Assembly (NCBI GenBank): GCA_023388235.1
Contig: JAEWGQ010000445.1
Span: 1-11,248 of the forward strand
Length of the DNA stretch: 11,248 bases
Source: Actinomycetes bacterium
GTDB lineage: Bacteria; Actinomycetota; Actinomycetes; Actinomycetales; Cellulomonadaceae
Direction of reading: 5' to 3'
Under the pieces are notes generated by a model. The model was not told the origin of the DNA, ran no database searches, and saw nothing but the letters and a program-made list of their open reading frames with translations. The position numbers and the translations under genes are program-made. Shown here piece by piece: positions 1-7,398 of the stretch. Each line of letters opens with the position of its first letter. Position 1 is the first letter of the stretch.

Positions 1-633
1 CCGCACGACCTCCGGCGCCCGCGGCCGCGCCCGCAGCACGAGCGTCCCGGCGGCCTTGTCGTGCCACCCGCGCTGCTCCGGCCCCTCGTCCCACGCGCCG
101 GACGCCGCGACCACGTACACCCCGACGCCGCCGAGCAGCAGCCCGAGCGCCTGCACGACCGAGCGCACGAGCACGGCCCAGAGCCCGGCGGGCCAGCCGG
201 TGCGCGCCGAGACGGTGCGGATCCGCAGCAGGGCGCCGCCGGCGGTCGCGCCGCCGAGGCCCTCCGCGAACCACTGGACGGCGGCGAGCACGAGCAGCGC
301 GAGCCCGGGCACGAGGAGCGACCCCGTGGACCCGTCCCGCAGCGCGGGCAGGACGGTCGCCGTCGCTCCGGCGCCGACGGCGACCGCGAGCACCTGGTCC
401 ACGACGAGGGCCGCGAGGCGCCGCCACACGGGCGCGACGGCGTCGTCGACGTCCGCCCCGAGGGACCACGCCGGTGCGGCCGCGGGGGCCTGCCCGGTCC
501 CGGGGGCCGCGGTGGGCACGTCGGCGCGCGCCGCGGTGGTCCGCGCGCCGCACGAGGCGCAGAACGCCGCGCCGGGGTCGAGCGCGGCCCCGCACGTCGC
601 GCAGGTGCCCTCCTGCCCGGTCCCGGTGCTCAC
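1..633 (-). CDS. Zinc-ribbon plus RDD-domain membrane protein (3' end outside window)
   Basis: The frame is open from a GTG at 633 to the left edge (211 codons seen, no stop). Residues 11-28 hold a CxxC-x10-CxxC zinc ribbon (C11, C14, C25, C28). A flexible Ala/Pro-rich linker follows, then an RDD-type domain: the WRRLAALVVDQVLAV segment carries the family's Arg and Asp, two more hydrophobic segments follow (one near LLVPGLALLVLAAVQWF, one near LVRSVVQALGLLLGGVGVY), and the terminal RGWHDKAAGTLVL motif carries the last conserved Asp. Three membrane helices are expected. RDD proteins are membrane proteins of mostly unknown role, some linked to transport, so I assign no function. The start lies 10 bases after the prenyl synthase stop, so co-transcription and coupling are likely. 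I see no clear Shine-Dalgarno. The GTG is preferred because it leaves ten residues before the first ribbon cysteine and no other start codon lies in frame just upstream. The family fit suggests little is missing at the C-terminus. Confidence 0.85.
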   Translation of the reverse strand, partial: MSTGTGQEGTCATCGAALDPGAAFCASCGARTTAARADVPTAAPGTGQAPAAAPAWSLGADVDDAVAPVWRRLAALVVDQVLAVAVGAGATATVLPALRDGSTGSLLVPGLALLVLAAVQWFAEGLGGATAGGALLRIRTVSARTGWPAGLWAVLVRSVVQALGLLLGGVGVYVVAASGAWDEGPEQRGWHDKAAGTLVLRARPRAPEVVR

Positions 634-643
634 GGCGCGGTGG

Positions 644-1651
644 TCAGGACGCCCGGTCCACCAGCGCGTCCGCGAACGACACGAAGGAGTCCTTCACGGG
701 CCCGTCCGGCAGCGGCGCGAGGATCTCGACGGCCTCCGCGACGAGCGCCATCGCGCGCTCCCGGGTCTCGCGCACCACGTCGTGCGCGCGCAGCAGCGCC
801 ACGGTCTCGGCGAGGTCGGCGTCGTCGGACAGGTCGCCGTCGAGGCGGGCGACGAGGGCGGCGTCCGCGGGGTCGTCGCCGGTCGCGGCGCGCCGGCGGA
901 GCAGCAGCACCGGCATGGTCGGCACCTTCTCGCGCAGGTCGGTGCCGGGGGTCTTGCCGGAGACCGTGCCCTCGGACGTCAGGTCGAGCACGTCGTCGGC
1001 GAGCTGGAACGCGACGCCGATGCGCTCCCCGAACGCGGCGACCGTCTCGACGACGTCGGCCGGGCAGCCGCCGTACATGGCACCGAGCCGCGCGGAGGTG
1101 GCGATGAGGGACGCGGTCTTGTCCGCGAGCACCTGCAGGTAGTGCGCGACGGGGTCGTCGCCCGCGCCGGGGCCGGTCGACTCGTGCAGCTGCCCGAGGC
1201 AGAGCCGCTCGAACGTGCCGGCCTGGATGAGGACGGCCTCGGGCCCGAGGTGCGCGACGGTGGTGGAGGCGCGCGCGAACAGCAGGTCGCCCACGAGGAT
1301 CGCGACGGAGTTGCCCCAGACCTCGTGCGCGGCGGGCGCCCCGCGGCGCATCGGCGCGGAGTCCATGACGTCGTCGTGGTAGAGCGACGCGAGGTGGGTG
1401 AGCTCGACGACGACGGCCGCGTCGAGCACCTCGGCGTCCCCGGGGTGGTCGCCGAGCTCGGCGGCGAGCAGGGTCAGCAGCGGGCGCAGCCGCTTGCCCC
1501 CGGCGTCGGCCAGGTGGTGGGCGGCGTCGTCCACGAGCGGGTCGGCGTACCCGACGGCGGCGCGCAGACGGCCCTCGACCTCGTCGAGGCGTCCGGCGAT
1601 GCGCTCGGCGAGCGCGGCGTCGGCGAGCGGCAGGGTGGTCGGGGAAGTCAC
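644..1651 (-). CDS. Long-chain all-trans polyprenyl diphosphate synthase (probably for menaquinone)
   Basis: 335 residues, full length for the family (IspB/HepT/GrcC type). The enzyme condenses isopentenyl diphosphate units onto an allylic diphosphate. In sequence order it has GGKRLRP (51-57) for IPP binding, the first aspartate-rich motif DDVMD (93-97) followed by R102-R103, the KTA motif at 178-180, and the second aspartate-rich motif DDVLD (219-223). Residues -5 and -4 before the first motif are Ala88 and Ser89. Small residues there are typical of long-chain enzymes, whereas bulky aromatics shorten the product. Exact chain length cannot be read from sequence. Its place directly after the complex I genes suggests the product becomes the menaquinone side chain (inference). 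The GTG start at 1651 follows an in-frame TAG (1661-1663) with no other start codon between. It lacks a good Shine-Dalgarno but has a -10-like box six bases upstream, which suggests leaderless translation. I leave the symbol blank because ispB, hepT and grcC cannot be told apart here. Confidence 0.93.
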   Translation of the reverse strand: MTSPTTLPLADAALAERIAGRLDEVEGRLRAAVGYADPLVDDAAHHLADAGGKRLRPLLTLLAAELGDHPGDAEVLDAAVVVELTHLASLYHDDVMDSAPMRRGAPAAHEVWGNSVAILVGDLLFARASTTVAHLGPEAVLIQAGTFERLCLGQLHESTGPGAGDDPVAHYLQVLADKTASLIATSARLGAMYGGCPADVVETVAAFGERIGVAFQLADDVLDLTSEGTVSGKTPGTDLREKVPTMPVLLLRRRAATGDDPADAALVARLDGDLSDDADLAETVALLRAHDVVRETRERAMALVAEAVEILAPLPDGPVKDSFVSFADALVDRAS

Positions 1652-1657
1652 GGGACG

Positions 1658-1663
1658 AACCTA
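1658..1663 (-). promoter_or_regulatory. Candidate -10 box of a leaderless promoter for the prenyl synthase gene
   Basis: On the minus strand TAGGTT is followed by six bases (CGTCCC) and then the GTG start at 1651. TAnnnT fits the actinobacterial -10 consensus, and this spacing would put transcription start at or within a base of the GTG. No convincing -35 is visible 16-19 bases upstream, and there is no strong Shine-Dalgarno, as expected for a leaderless message. Position and consensus are read from the sequence; promoter activity is inferred. Confidence 0.45.
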
Positions 1664-1692
1664 TCTGGCCGCACGGGCCCGAGCAGAACCGA

Positions 1693-1747
1693 CGCGGCCG
1701 CCCGGCCGGGACGCGGCGGACCGCATCCTGGTGGCCGGGCGGCCGCG
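1693..1747 (-). terminator. GC-rich hairpin after nuoN, candidate terminator
   Basis: The arms CGCGGCCGCCCGGCC (1693-1707) and GGCCGGGCGGCCGCG (1733-1747) are perfect 15-bp inverted repeats around a 25-base loop. The loop can itself pair GCGG (1713-1716) with CCGC (1721-1724). The structure begins four bases after the nuoN TGA (1752-1754), the usual place for an operon-end terminator. There is no U-tract on the 3' side of the minus-strand transcript, so it could be a U-less actinobacterial terminator or an RNA-stabilising hairpin. It would separate the nuo operon from the prenyl synthase unit, though read-through is possible. Confidence 0.55.
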
Positions 1748-1751
1748 CGGG

Positions 1752-3554
1752 TCAGGGGAGGAGCTGGGCGACGTTCGCGATGGCGTCGAGCACCGGGCCC
1801 GGGAACACGCCCAGGGCGACGGTGAGCGCGGCGCACACCGCGATGCCGACGATCGCGAACCCCTGCGACCCGACGACGACGGCGTTGGGGCGGGTCTCCC
1901 CGTCCTCGGCCGTCTGCGGGCCGCCCTGCGGGCTGGTGAAGAACATCAGGACGATGATCCGGACGTAGAAGAACGCGGCAGCGGCGGAGGCGAGCACGCC
2001 GACCACGGCCAGCGGCCAGGCGCCGCCGTCCACGGCGGCGGCGAACACCGCGAACTTCCCGGTGAAGCCCGCCGTGAGCGGGATGCCCGCGAACGACAGC
2101 AGGAACAGCGCGAACGTGGTGGCGAGCACCGGGTTCGTGCGGCCGAGCCCGGCCCACTGCGACAGGTGCGTGGCCTCGCCGAGCACCGGGCCCTGCGCCT
2201 CGACGGGGTCGGCCCCGTCCGAGCCGGCAGCGGTGCCCGCGGCACCCTCGGTGCCCGCAGCCCCCGCGGAACCCGTCCCCGCCACGTCCACGGTGCTGCC
2301 CACCGTCGGGGCCGCGGCACCGGTCCGCGCGGCGGCGACGGCCGCGGCCTCGGCCCCGGCGGCCACCAGCAGCGGCACCCGCTCGCTCGCGGCGCGCACC
2401 GCACCCCGCTCGCGGACGAGCGACACGATGCCGAACGCACCGACGGTCGCGGCGCCGTACGCGAGCAGGTAGAACAGCACGGCCGTGATGCCGGACGTCG
2501 TCAGCGCGACCACGCCCGTGAGCACGAAGCCGGCGTGCGCGATCGACGAGTAGGCGAGCACGCGCTTGATGTCGGTCTGCACCAGGGCGACGACGGTCCC
2601 GACCACCATCGTGGCGATCGCGACGGTCCAGAGCACGGGCTCCAGGTCCCACCGCAGGTCGGGCAGCATCCCGTACATGACGCGCAGCAGGGCGCCGAAC
2701 GCGGCGACCTTGGTGCACGCGGCCATGAAGCCGGTGATGGGCGTGGGCGCCCCCTGGTAGGCGTCGGGCGTCCAGGAGTGGAACGGCACCGCGCCGACCT
2801 TGAACAGCAGGCCGGCCAGCAGCAGCAGGCTGCCGGCGAGCAGCAGCCCGTCCATGCCGGTGACGGTCCGGACGGCGTCCGCGATCTCCGCGAACCGCAG
2901 CGAGCCGGAGAACCCGTACAGCAGCGCGATGCCGAACAGCAGCAGCGCGGAGGCGAACGACCCGAGCAGGAAGTACTTCATCGACGCCTCCTGGCTGAGC
3001 AGGCGGCGCCGGCGCGCGAGGCCGGTCAGCAGGTACAGCGGGAGCGACAGCACCTCGAGCGCGACGAACAGCGTCAGCAGGTCCCCCGTGGCGGGGAAGA
3101 TCAGCATGCCGCCGGTCGCGAAGAGCACGAGCGGGTAGACCTCGGTCTGCTGCAGGCCGGCCAGGCGCGCGGCCTCCTCGTAGCCCGACCCGGGCACCGC
3201 GGCGCCCTGCGGGGTGAAGGCGTCCTCGCCGGTGTCCGTGCGGTCCGCGATGACGAGCACCGCGAGCAGCGCCAGGACGGCGATGGTGCCCTGGAGCACG
3301 AGGGTCGGGCCGTCGACCAGCAGCGAGCCGCCGAGCACGTCCGTGCCGCCCGTGTCCTCGACGTCGGGCCACAGGGCCGCGACCGCCACGACGGCTGCGG
3401 CGAGCGCCGCGAGCGTGAGGGTGAGCTGCACGGCCCGGCGGGCGCGGCGGGGCACGAGGGCCTCGACGAGCACGCCGAGCACGGCGGCGCCCAGCACCAG
3501 GAGCACCGGCGTGAGCTGCGCCCACGCGATGTCGGGGACGGTGAACGGGCTCAC
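1752..3554 (-). CDS. nuoN: NADH-quinone oxidoreductase subunit N (complex I antiporter-like subunit)
   Basis: 600 residues with many membrane helices. It is the antiporter-like subunit of the complex I membrane arm next to NuoK, pumping protons when quinone is reduced. Key charged residues of the proton path are present: E167 in ALEVLSLPLYLL, K252 in LLFKVGAVPFHSW, K282 in TKVAAFG and K500 in AGFTGKFAVF. Two features lengthen it beyond the roughly 485 residues of E. coli NuoN: a loop around 106-140 before the QTEVYPL segment, and a large Ala/Gly/Thr-rich insert of about 75 residues (about 382-458) just before EATHLSQWAGLG. The GTG start at 3554 overlaps the nuoM stop (GTGA), with AGGGGAG (3561-3567) six bases upstream. 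The same frame is open further upstream, but that part lies inside nuoM and is not used. It is the last nuo gene, and a hairpin follows its stop. Confidence 0.97.
   Translation of the reverse strand: MSPFTVPDIAWAQLTPVLLVLGAAVLGVLVEALVPRRARRAVQLTLTLAALAAAVVAVAALWPDVEDTGGTDVLGGSLLVDGPTLVLQGTIAVLALLAVLVIADRTDTGEDAFTPQGAAVPGSGYEEAARLAGLQQTEVYPLVLFATGGMLIFPATGDLLTLFVALEVLSLPLYLLTGLARRRRLLSQEASMKYFLLGSFASALLLFGIALLYGFSGSLRFAEIADAVRTVTGMDGLLLAGSLLLLAGLLFKVGAVPFHSWTPDAYQGAPTPITGFMAACTKVAAFGALLRVMYGMLPDLRWDLEPVLWTVAIATMVVGTVVALVQTDIKRVLAYSSIAHAGFVLTGVVALTTSGITAVLFYLLAYGAATVGAFGIVSLVRERGAVRAASERVPLLVAAGAEAAAVAAARTGAAAPTVGSTVDVAGTGSAGAAGTEGAAGTAAGSDGADPVEAQGPVLGEATHLSQWAGLGRTNPVLATTFALFLLSFAGIPLTAGFTGKFAVFAAAVDGGAWPLAVVGVLASAAAAFFYVRIIVLMFFTSPQGGPQTAEDGETRPNAVVVGSQGFAIVGIAVCAALTVALGVFPGPVLDAIANVAQLLP
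2181..2411 (-). other. Low-complexity insert within NuoN
   Basis: This segment codes for about residues 382-458 of NuoN, between the helix ending FGIVSLVRE and the conserved EATHLSQWAGLG motif. The first part (VPLLVAAGAEAAAVAAA) is Ala-rich and could be helical. The second part is Gly/Ala/Thr/Ser-rich with near-repeats of GTEGAA-type units. At DNA level CGGTGCCCGC(G/A)GC recurs with an 18-base period at 2231-2243 and 2249-2261. The frame is preserved throughout and the downstream NuoN helices are intact, so this is an in-frame expansion, not a disruption. Boundaries are approximate, drawn from where the recognisable NuoN sequence stops and resumes. Confidence 0.7.
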
Positions 3555-5158
3555 TGCTCGCTCCCCTCGTCGTCGCCGGTCACGGCGACCGGGAGATCGT
3601 ACGGCGCGTCGAGCACGCCGACCTGGTTGACGGACTCGGCGGCGGGCTGGTCGACCAGCCGCAGCGCCGGGGCCGGGTAGAAGCCGAGCACCAGCATGAT
3701 CGCGAGGAGCGGGCCGACGACCCAGCGCTCGCGCCCGCCGAGGTCCCGGGTGGCCGCGAGGTCGTCGCGGACGGGGCCGGTGAACACCCGCTGGTAGGTC
3801 CACAGCACGTAGATCGCGGCGAGCACCACGGCGACGACCGCGACCACGGCGGCCGGGCGGTTCGCGGCGAACGTGCCGACGACCACCAGGAACTCCGACA
3901 CGAACGTGGACAGGCCCGGCAGCGAGAGCGCCGACAGGCCGGTGACCAGGAACGTGCCGGCGAGCACCGGGGTGACCTTCTGCAGGCCGCCGAAGTCCTC
4001 GATGCGGGCGGACCCGCGGCGGGCGGCGAGGAAGCCGACCAGGAGGAACAGGGCGCCGGTGGAGAGGCCGTGGTTGACCATGTAGAACGACGAGCCGGCG
4101 ATGGACGTCGAGGTGAAGGCGAAGATGCCCAGCACGATGAAGCCGAAGTGCGACACCGACGTGTACGCCACGAGCCGGAACAGGTCCTGCTGCCCGATGG
4201 CGAGCAGCGCGCCGTAGAAGATCGACACGACGGCCAGCACGATGATCGCGGGGGCCGCCCAGCGGGAGGCGTCCGGGAACAGCGGGAGGCAGAGCGTCAG
4301 CATCCCGAAGGTGCCGACCTTGTCCAGCACGCCGACGAGCAGCGTCGAGGTGCCCGCGGGCGCCTGCTCGGCGGCGTCGGGCAGCCAGGTGTGCACCGGG
4401 AACATCGGGGCCTTGATGGCGAAGGCGAGGAAGAACGCCAGGAACAGCCAGCGCTCGGTGCTCGTCGACAGGTCGAGGTTCCCGACGAGGTTGTCCACGA
4501 GGAAGCCCTGCTCGCCGCGCGGGCCGTTCAGGTAGACGGCGATGACGCCGGCCAGCATGACGAGGCCGCCCGCGAGCGAGAACAGCAGGAACTTCACGGC
4601 CGCGTACCGCCGCTGGGGCCCGCCGAACGCCCCGATCATGAAGTAGACCGGGATGAGCATGGCCTCGAACAGCACGTAGAACAGGAACACGTCACGGGCC
4701 GCGAACACGGCGACCATGAACGACGTCAGCACCAGCACGAGCGCCAGGTAGTGCCGCAGCCGGTTCGTGGCCCCCTGCGTGCTGCCCTGCTCGCGCCAGG
4801 CCGCGAGGATCACGACCGGCACGAGGACGACCGACAGCAGGACCAGGGCGAGCCCGACCCCGTCGACGCCCACGGCGTACGAGACGCCCAGCTGCGGGAT
4901 CCACGCGTGGGTCTCACTGAGCTGGTGCACCCCGGCGGCGCCCGTGTCGAAGGACAGCAGCGCGCCGACGGCGAGGGCGACCTCGACGAGGGCGACGCCG
5001 AGCGCGACCTGGCGGGACCAGCGGCGCGCACCCGTGGCCGTGTTGTCGGCGGCGACGGTGCCCCCGGGCAGCGCCCAGAGCACCAGCGCGCCGACGAGCG
5101 GCCACAGGATGAGGAGGGTCAGCCACGGCACGTCCGTGGTGACGGCGATTGTCGACAT
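3551..5158 (-). CDS. nuoM: NADH-quinone oxidoreductase subunit M (complex I antiporter-like subunit)
   Basis: 535 residues from the ATG at 5158. It is the middle antiporter-like subunit of the complex I proton-pumping arm, between NuoN and NuoL. The multi-helix membrane protein keeps the family's functional residues: E165 in FYVLFEAMLIPVYFMIG, K249 in AFAIKAPMFPVHTWLPDA, K280 in VLDKVGTFGM and E422 in FVSEFLVVVG. The Ala/Pro loop after the HTWLPDA motif followed by DKVGTFGM is actinobacterial in style. Two ATGs lie six bases apart (5164 and 5158). The GAGGGG ribosome site directly abuts the first and sits six bases from the second, so I chose the second. The gene starts 10 bases after the nuoL stop and its own stop overlaps the nuoN GTG. 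The hydrophilic, acidic C-terminus (about 520-535) is likely exposed. Confidence 0.97.
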   Translation of the reverse strand: MSTIAVTTDVPWLTLLILWPLVGALVLWALPGGTVAADNTATGARRWSRQVALGVALVEVALAVGALLSFDTGAAGVHQLSETHAWIPQLGVSYAVGVDGVGLALVLLSVVLVPVVILAAWREQGSTQGATNRLRHYLALVLVLTSFMVAVFAARDVFLFYVLFEAMLIPVYFMIGAFGGPQRRYAAVKFLLFSLAGGLVMLAGVIAVYLNGPRGEQGFLVDNLVGNLDLSTSTERWLFLAFFLAFAIKAPMFPVHTWLPDAAEQAPAGTSTLLVGVLDKVGTFGMLTLCLPLFPDASRWAAPAIIVLAVVSIFYGALLAIGQQDLFRLVAYTSVSHFGFIVLGIFAFTSTSIAGSSFYMVNHGLSTGALFLLVGFLAARRGSARIEDFGGLQKVTPVLAGTFLVTGLSALSLPGLSTFVSEFLVVVGTFAANRPAAVVAVVAVVLAAIYVLWTYQRVFTGPVRDDLAATRDLGGRERWVVGPLLAIMLVLGFYPAPALRLVDQPAAESVNQVGVLDAPYDLPVAVTGDDEGSEQ

Positions 5159-5164
5159 CAACAT

Positions 5165-5170
5165 CCCCTC
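5165..5170 (-). promoter_or_regulatory. nuoM ribosome binding site that selects the second ATG
   Basis: The minus strand reads TGAGGGGATGTTGATG. GAGGGG touches the ATG at 5164 with zero spacing but has six bases to the ATG at 5158, which is the workable distance. Its first two bases (GA) are also the last two of the nuoL TGA stop codon, so a ribosome ending nuoL sits on the site that restarts at nuoM. Confidence 0.75.
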
Positions 5171-7091
5171 AGATCCGAGGCGCCAGGACGACGACCGCGA
5201 GCACGACGAGTCCGAGCAGCATCGTCGCGGCGTACTGGCGGGCGTAGCCCGTCTGCACCTTCCGCACGAGCTCCCCGAGCCCGACCGTGAGGCGGCCGAG
5301 GCCCGTGAACGTCCCGTCGACCGCGGTGCGGTCGCCGTACACGAGCGAGCGGGTCAGGTGCTGGCCGGGCTCGACCAGCAGGGCGTCGTTCACGGCGTCC
5401 TGGTACAGGTCGACGCGCGCGGCGCGGGTCAGGGCGGAGCCCGCCGGGGCGGTCTCGGGGACCGGCAGCGACGCGTACTGGCGCCAGGCGAGCGCGAGGC
5501 CCACCGCGACGGCCAGCAGCGTGACCACCTGGATCACCGGGACGGCGAGGACGGGCTCGTGGTGCTCCACGTGGCCGGTCACGGGCTCGAGCCAGGTGGT
5601 GAAGCCGCCGCCGAGCTGGAGCACGAAGCCGAGCGCCACGGAGCCGATCGCGAGCACGATCATGGGGATCGTCATGAGCGCGGGCGACTCGTGCGGGTGC
5701 GGCTCGTGGCCGGCGGCGTCGCGGGTCCAGCGCTTCTGGCCGTGGAAGGTCATGAAGAACAGGCGCGACATGTAGAACGCCGTGATCCCGGCGCCGACCA
5801 GCGCGACCGTGCCGAACACCCAGGCGCGCCACTCGCCGGCGCCCTCGGGCACGACGAACGCGGACTCGATGATCTTGTCCTTCGACCAGAAGCCGGAGAA
5901 CGGCGGGACGCCGAGGATCGCGAGCCAGCCCAGGCCGAACGTCACCCAGGTGATGACCATGTACTTGCGCAGGGCCCCGAAGCGCCGCATGTCGGTCTGG
6001 TCGTCCATGCCGTGCATGACCGACCCGGCACCGAGGAACATGCCGGCCTTGAAGAAGCCGTGGGTCACCAGGTGGAAGATCGCGAACGCGTACCCGATGG
6101 GGCCGAGGCCCGCGGCGAGCACCATGTAGCCGATCTGGGACATCGTGGACGCGGCGAGCGCCTTCTTGATGTCGTCCTTGGCGCAGCCGATGACCGCCCC
6201 GATCACCAGCGTGATCGCGCCGATGATCGTGACGACGAGCTGCGCGGTCGGCGCGCCCTCGAACACGGGGGCGGACCGGACGATCAGGTAGACGCCGGCG
6301 GTGACCATGGTGGCGGCGTGGATGAGCGCGGACACCGGCGTCGGGCCGGCCATCGCGTCGCCGAGCCAGGACTGCAGCGGGAACTGCGCCGACTTGCCGC
6401 AGGCGGCGAGCAGCAGCATGAGGCCCATCGCGGTCAGGGTGGCGGTCGAGGCGAGGCCGCCGTCGACGCCCGCGGCGACGCCGTCGAACGTCACGGTGCC
6501 GAACGTCGCGAACATCAGCATCATCGCCACCAGCAGGCCGATGTCGCCGATGCGGTTGGCGACGAACGCCTTCTTGGCCGCGACGGCGTAGGGCGTGTGG
6601 TGGTTCCAGAACCCGATGAGCAGGTACGACGCGAGACCCACGCCCTCCCAGCCGACGAACAGCAGGAGGTAGGAGTCCGCGAGCACCAGGATGAGCATCG
6701 CGGCGATGAACAGGTTCAGGTACGCGAAGAACCGGCGGCGCGCGGCGTCGTGCGCCATGTAGGCGACCGAGTACAGGTGGATCAGCGACCCGACGAACGT
6801 CACCAGCAGGACGAACGTCAGCGACAGCGGGTCGACCCGCAGCCCGGCCGACAGGTCGAACCGGCCCGCGGAGATCCAGTCGAACAGGTGCACGTCGACC
6901 ACGCGGTCGTGGGCGTCGCGGCCGAGCAGGGCGCTCAGCAGCACCGCCCCGACGACGAACGCGGCGGCCGACGCGAGGACGCCCAGCCAGTGCCCCCACC
7001 GGTCGGAGCGCCGACCGAGCAGCAGCAGGATCGCCGCGCTCGCGAGGGGCACCGCCACCAGCAGCGGGGCGAGGGTGGAGAAGTCGTTCAC
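5169..7091 (-). CDS. nuoL: NADH-quinone oxidoreductase subunit L (distal complex I antiporter-like subunit)
   Basis: 640 residues, close to the family's usual length (about 610-640). NuoL lies at the far end of the membrane arm and carries the long lateral helix that braces the other antiporter-like subunits. Landmarks: E149 in [22 protein letters not shown]233 in [33 protein letters not shown] (with H258), K348 in HGFFKAGMF and K404 in [14 protein letters not shown] hydrophilic stretch around 454-470 is rich in His and charged residues. The C-terminal region (about 555-640) carries the [15 protein letters not shown] segment and a last hydrophobic helix (624-638), consistent with the lateral helix and terminal anchor. 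It starts at a GTG seven bases after the nuoK stop. The GAGGGG site (7095-7100) is only three bases from the GTG and overlaps the nuoK TGA, which suggests re-initiation by ribosomes finishing nuoK. Confidence 0.98.
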   Translation of the reverse strand: MNDFSTLAPLLVAVPLASAAILLLLGRRSDRWGHWLGVLASAAAFVVGAVLLSALLGRDAHDRVVDVHLFDWISAGRFDLSAGLRVDPLSLTFVLLVTFVGSLIHLYSVAYMAHDAARRRFFAYLNLFIAAMLILVLADSYLLLFVGWEGVGLASYLLIGFWNHHTPYAVAAKKAFVANRIGDIGLLVAMMLMFATFGTVTFDGVAAGVDGGLASTATLTAMGLMLLLAACGKSAQFPLQSWLGDAMAGPTPVSALIHAATMVTAGVYLIVRSAPVFEGAPTAQLVVTIIGAITLVIGAVIGCAKDDIKKALAASTMSQIGYMVLAAGLGPIGYAFAIFHLVTHGFFKAGMFLGAGSVMHGMDDQTDMRRFGALRKYMVITWVTFGLGWLAILGVPPFSGFWSKDKIIESAFVVPEGAGEWRAWVFGTVALVGAGITAFYMSRLFFMTFHGQKRWTRDAAGHEPHPHESPALMTIPMIVLAIGSVALGFVLQLGGGFTTWLEPVTGHVEHHEPVLAVPVIQVVTLLAVAVGLALAWRQYASLPVPETAPAGSALTRAARVDLYQDAVNDALLVEPGQHLTRSLVYGDRTAVDGTFTGLGRLTVGLGELVRKVQTGYARQYAATMLLGLVVLAVVVLAPRI

Positions 7092-7098
7092 GGTCCCC

Positions 7099-7398
7099 TC
7101 AGCTCTTCAGCAGGTTGATGTCGTCGACGGACGCCGACTTCCGCGTGCGGAAGATCGACACGATGATCGCCAGTCCGACGACCACCTCCGCCGCGGCCAC
7201 GACCATGACGAAGAAGGCCATGACCTGGCCCGTCAGGTCCCCGTGCATCCGGGAGAAGGTGACCAGGGCCAGGTTCGTCGCGTTGAGCATGAGCTCGACG
7301 CCCATGAAGACGATGATCGCGTTCCGGCGCAGCAGCACCGTCGCGGCGCCGAGCGAGAAGAGGATCGCGGACAGCACCAGGTAGTTCGTCAGCGTCAC
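7099..7398 (-). CDS. nuoK: NADH-quinone oxidoreductase subunit K
   Basis: 99 residues, the normal size of this small three-helix subunit (100 in E. coli), related to MnhC/MrpC. It sits between NuoJ and NuoN and carries two membrane glutamates of the proton path, both present: E35 in [18 protein letters not shown] and E71 in [14 protein letters not shown]. The short basic C-terminus ends in DDINLLKS. The GTG start at 7398 overlaps the nuoJ stop as GTGA. A GGAG lies about eight bases upstream, so the coupled start is more convincing than any longer reading frame, which would run back inside nuoJ. NuoL follows after seven bases. Confidence 0.97.
   Translation of the reverse strand: MTLTNYLVLSAILFSLGAATVLLRRNAIIVFMGVELMLNATNLALVTFSRMHGDLTGQVMAFFVMVVAAAEVVVGLAIIVSIFRTRKSASVDDINLLKS

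Noticed and set aside
1652..1751. A small RNA, riboswitch or small ORF in the only sizeable gap
   Set aside because: The gap is fully accounted for by the hairpin and the -10-like box. No ribosome site with a start codon and no recognisable RNA fold other than the hairpin was seen.
56..1825. A 589-codon plus-strand open frame across the RDD and prenyl synthase genes
   Set aside because: The translation is low-complexity Pro/Ala/Arg/Ser, and both minus-strand genes beneath it carry family motifs.
2181..2411. The NuoN insert as a frameshift pair or a mobile insertion
   Set aside because: The frame is continuous, flanking NuoN sequence resumes intact, composition and GC match the surroundings, and I see no inverted ends or target duplication.
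1398..3680. A 760-codon plus-strand open frame antisense to nuoN and the prenyl synthase
   Set aside because: Long stop-free antisense frames are expected in such GC-rich DNA. Its translation is Arg/Gly/His/Glu/Gln-rich with no domain, and the opposite strand encodes clear Nuo and prenyl synthase motifs.
5158..6999. A 613-codon minus-strand frame overlapping nuoL out of phase
   Set aside because: It is a frame-shifted shadow of nuoL (Arg/Pro-rich, no motifs). NuoL reads through intact in its own frame.
4767..7118. A 783-codon plus-strand open frame antisense to nuoL and nuoM
   Set aside because: Same GC-driven artefact: low-complexity His/Asp/Glu/Arg/Gly translation over two unmistakable NuoL and NuoM genes.
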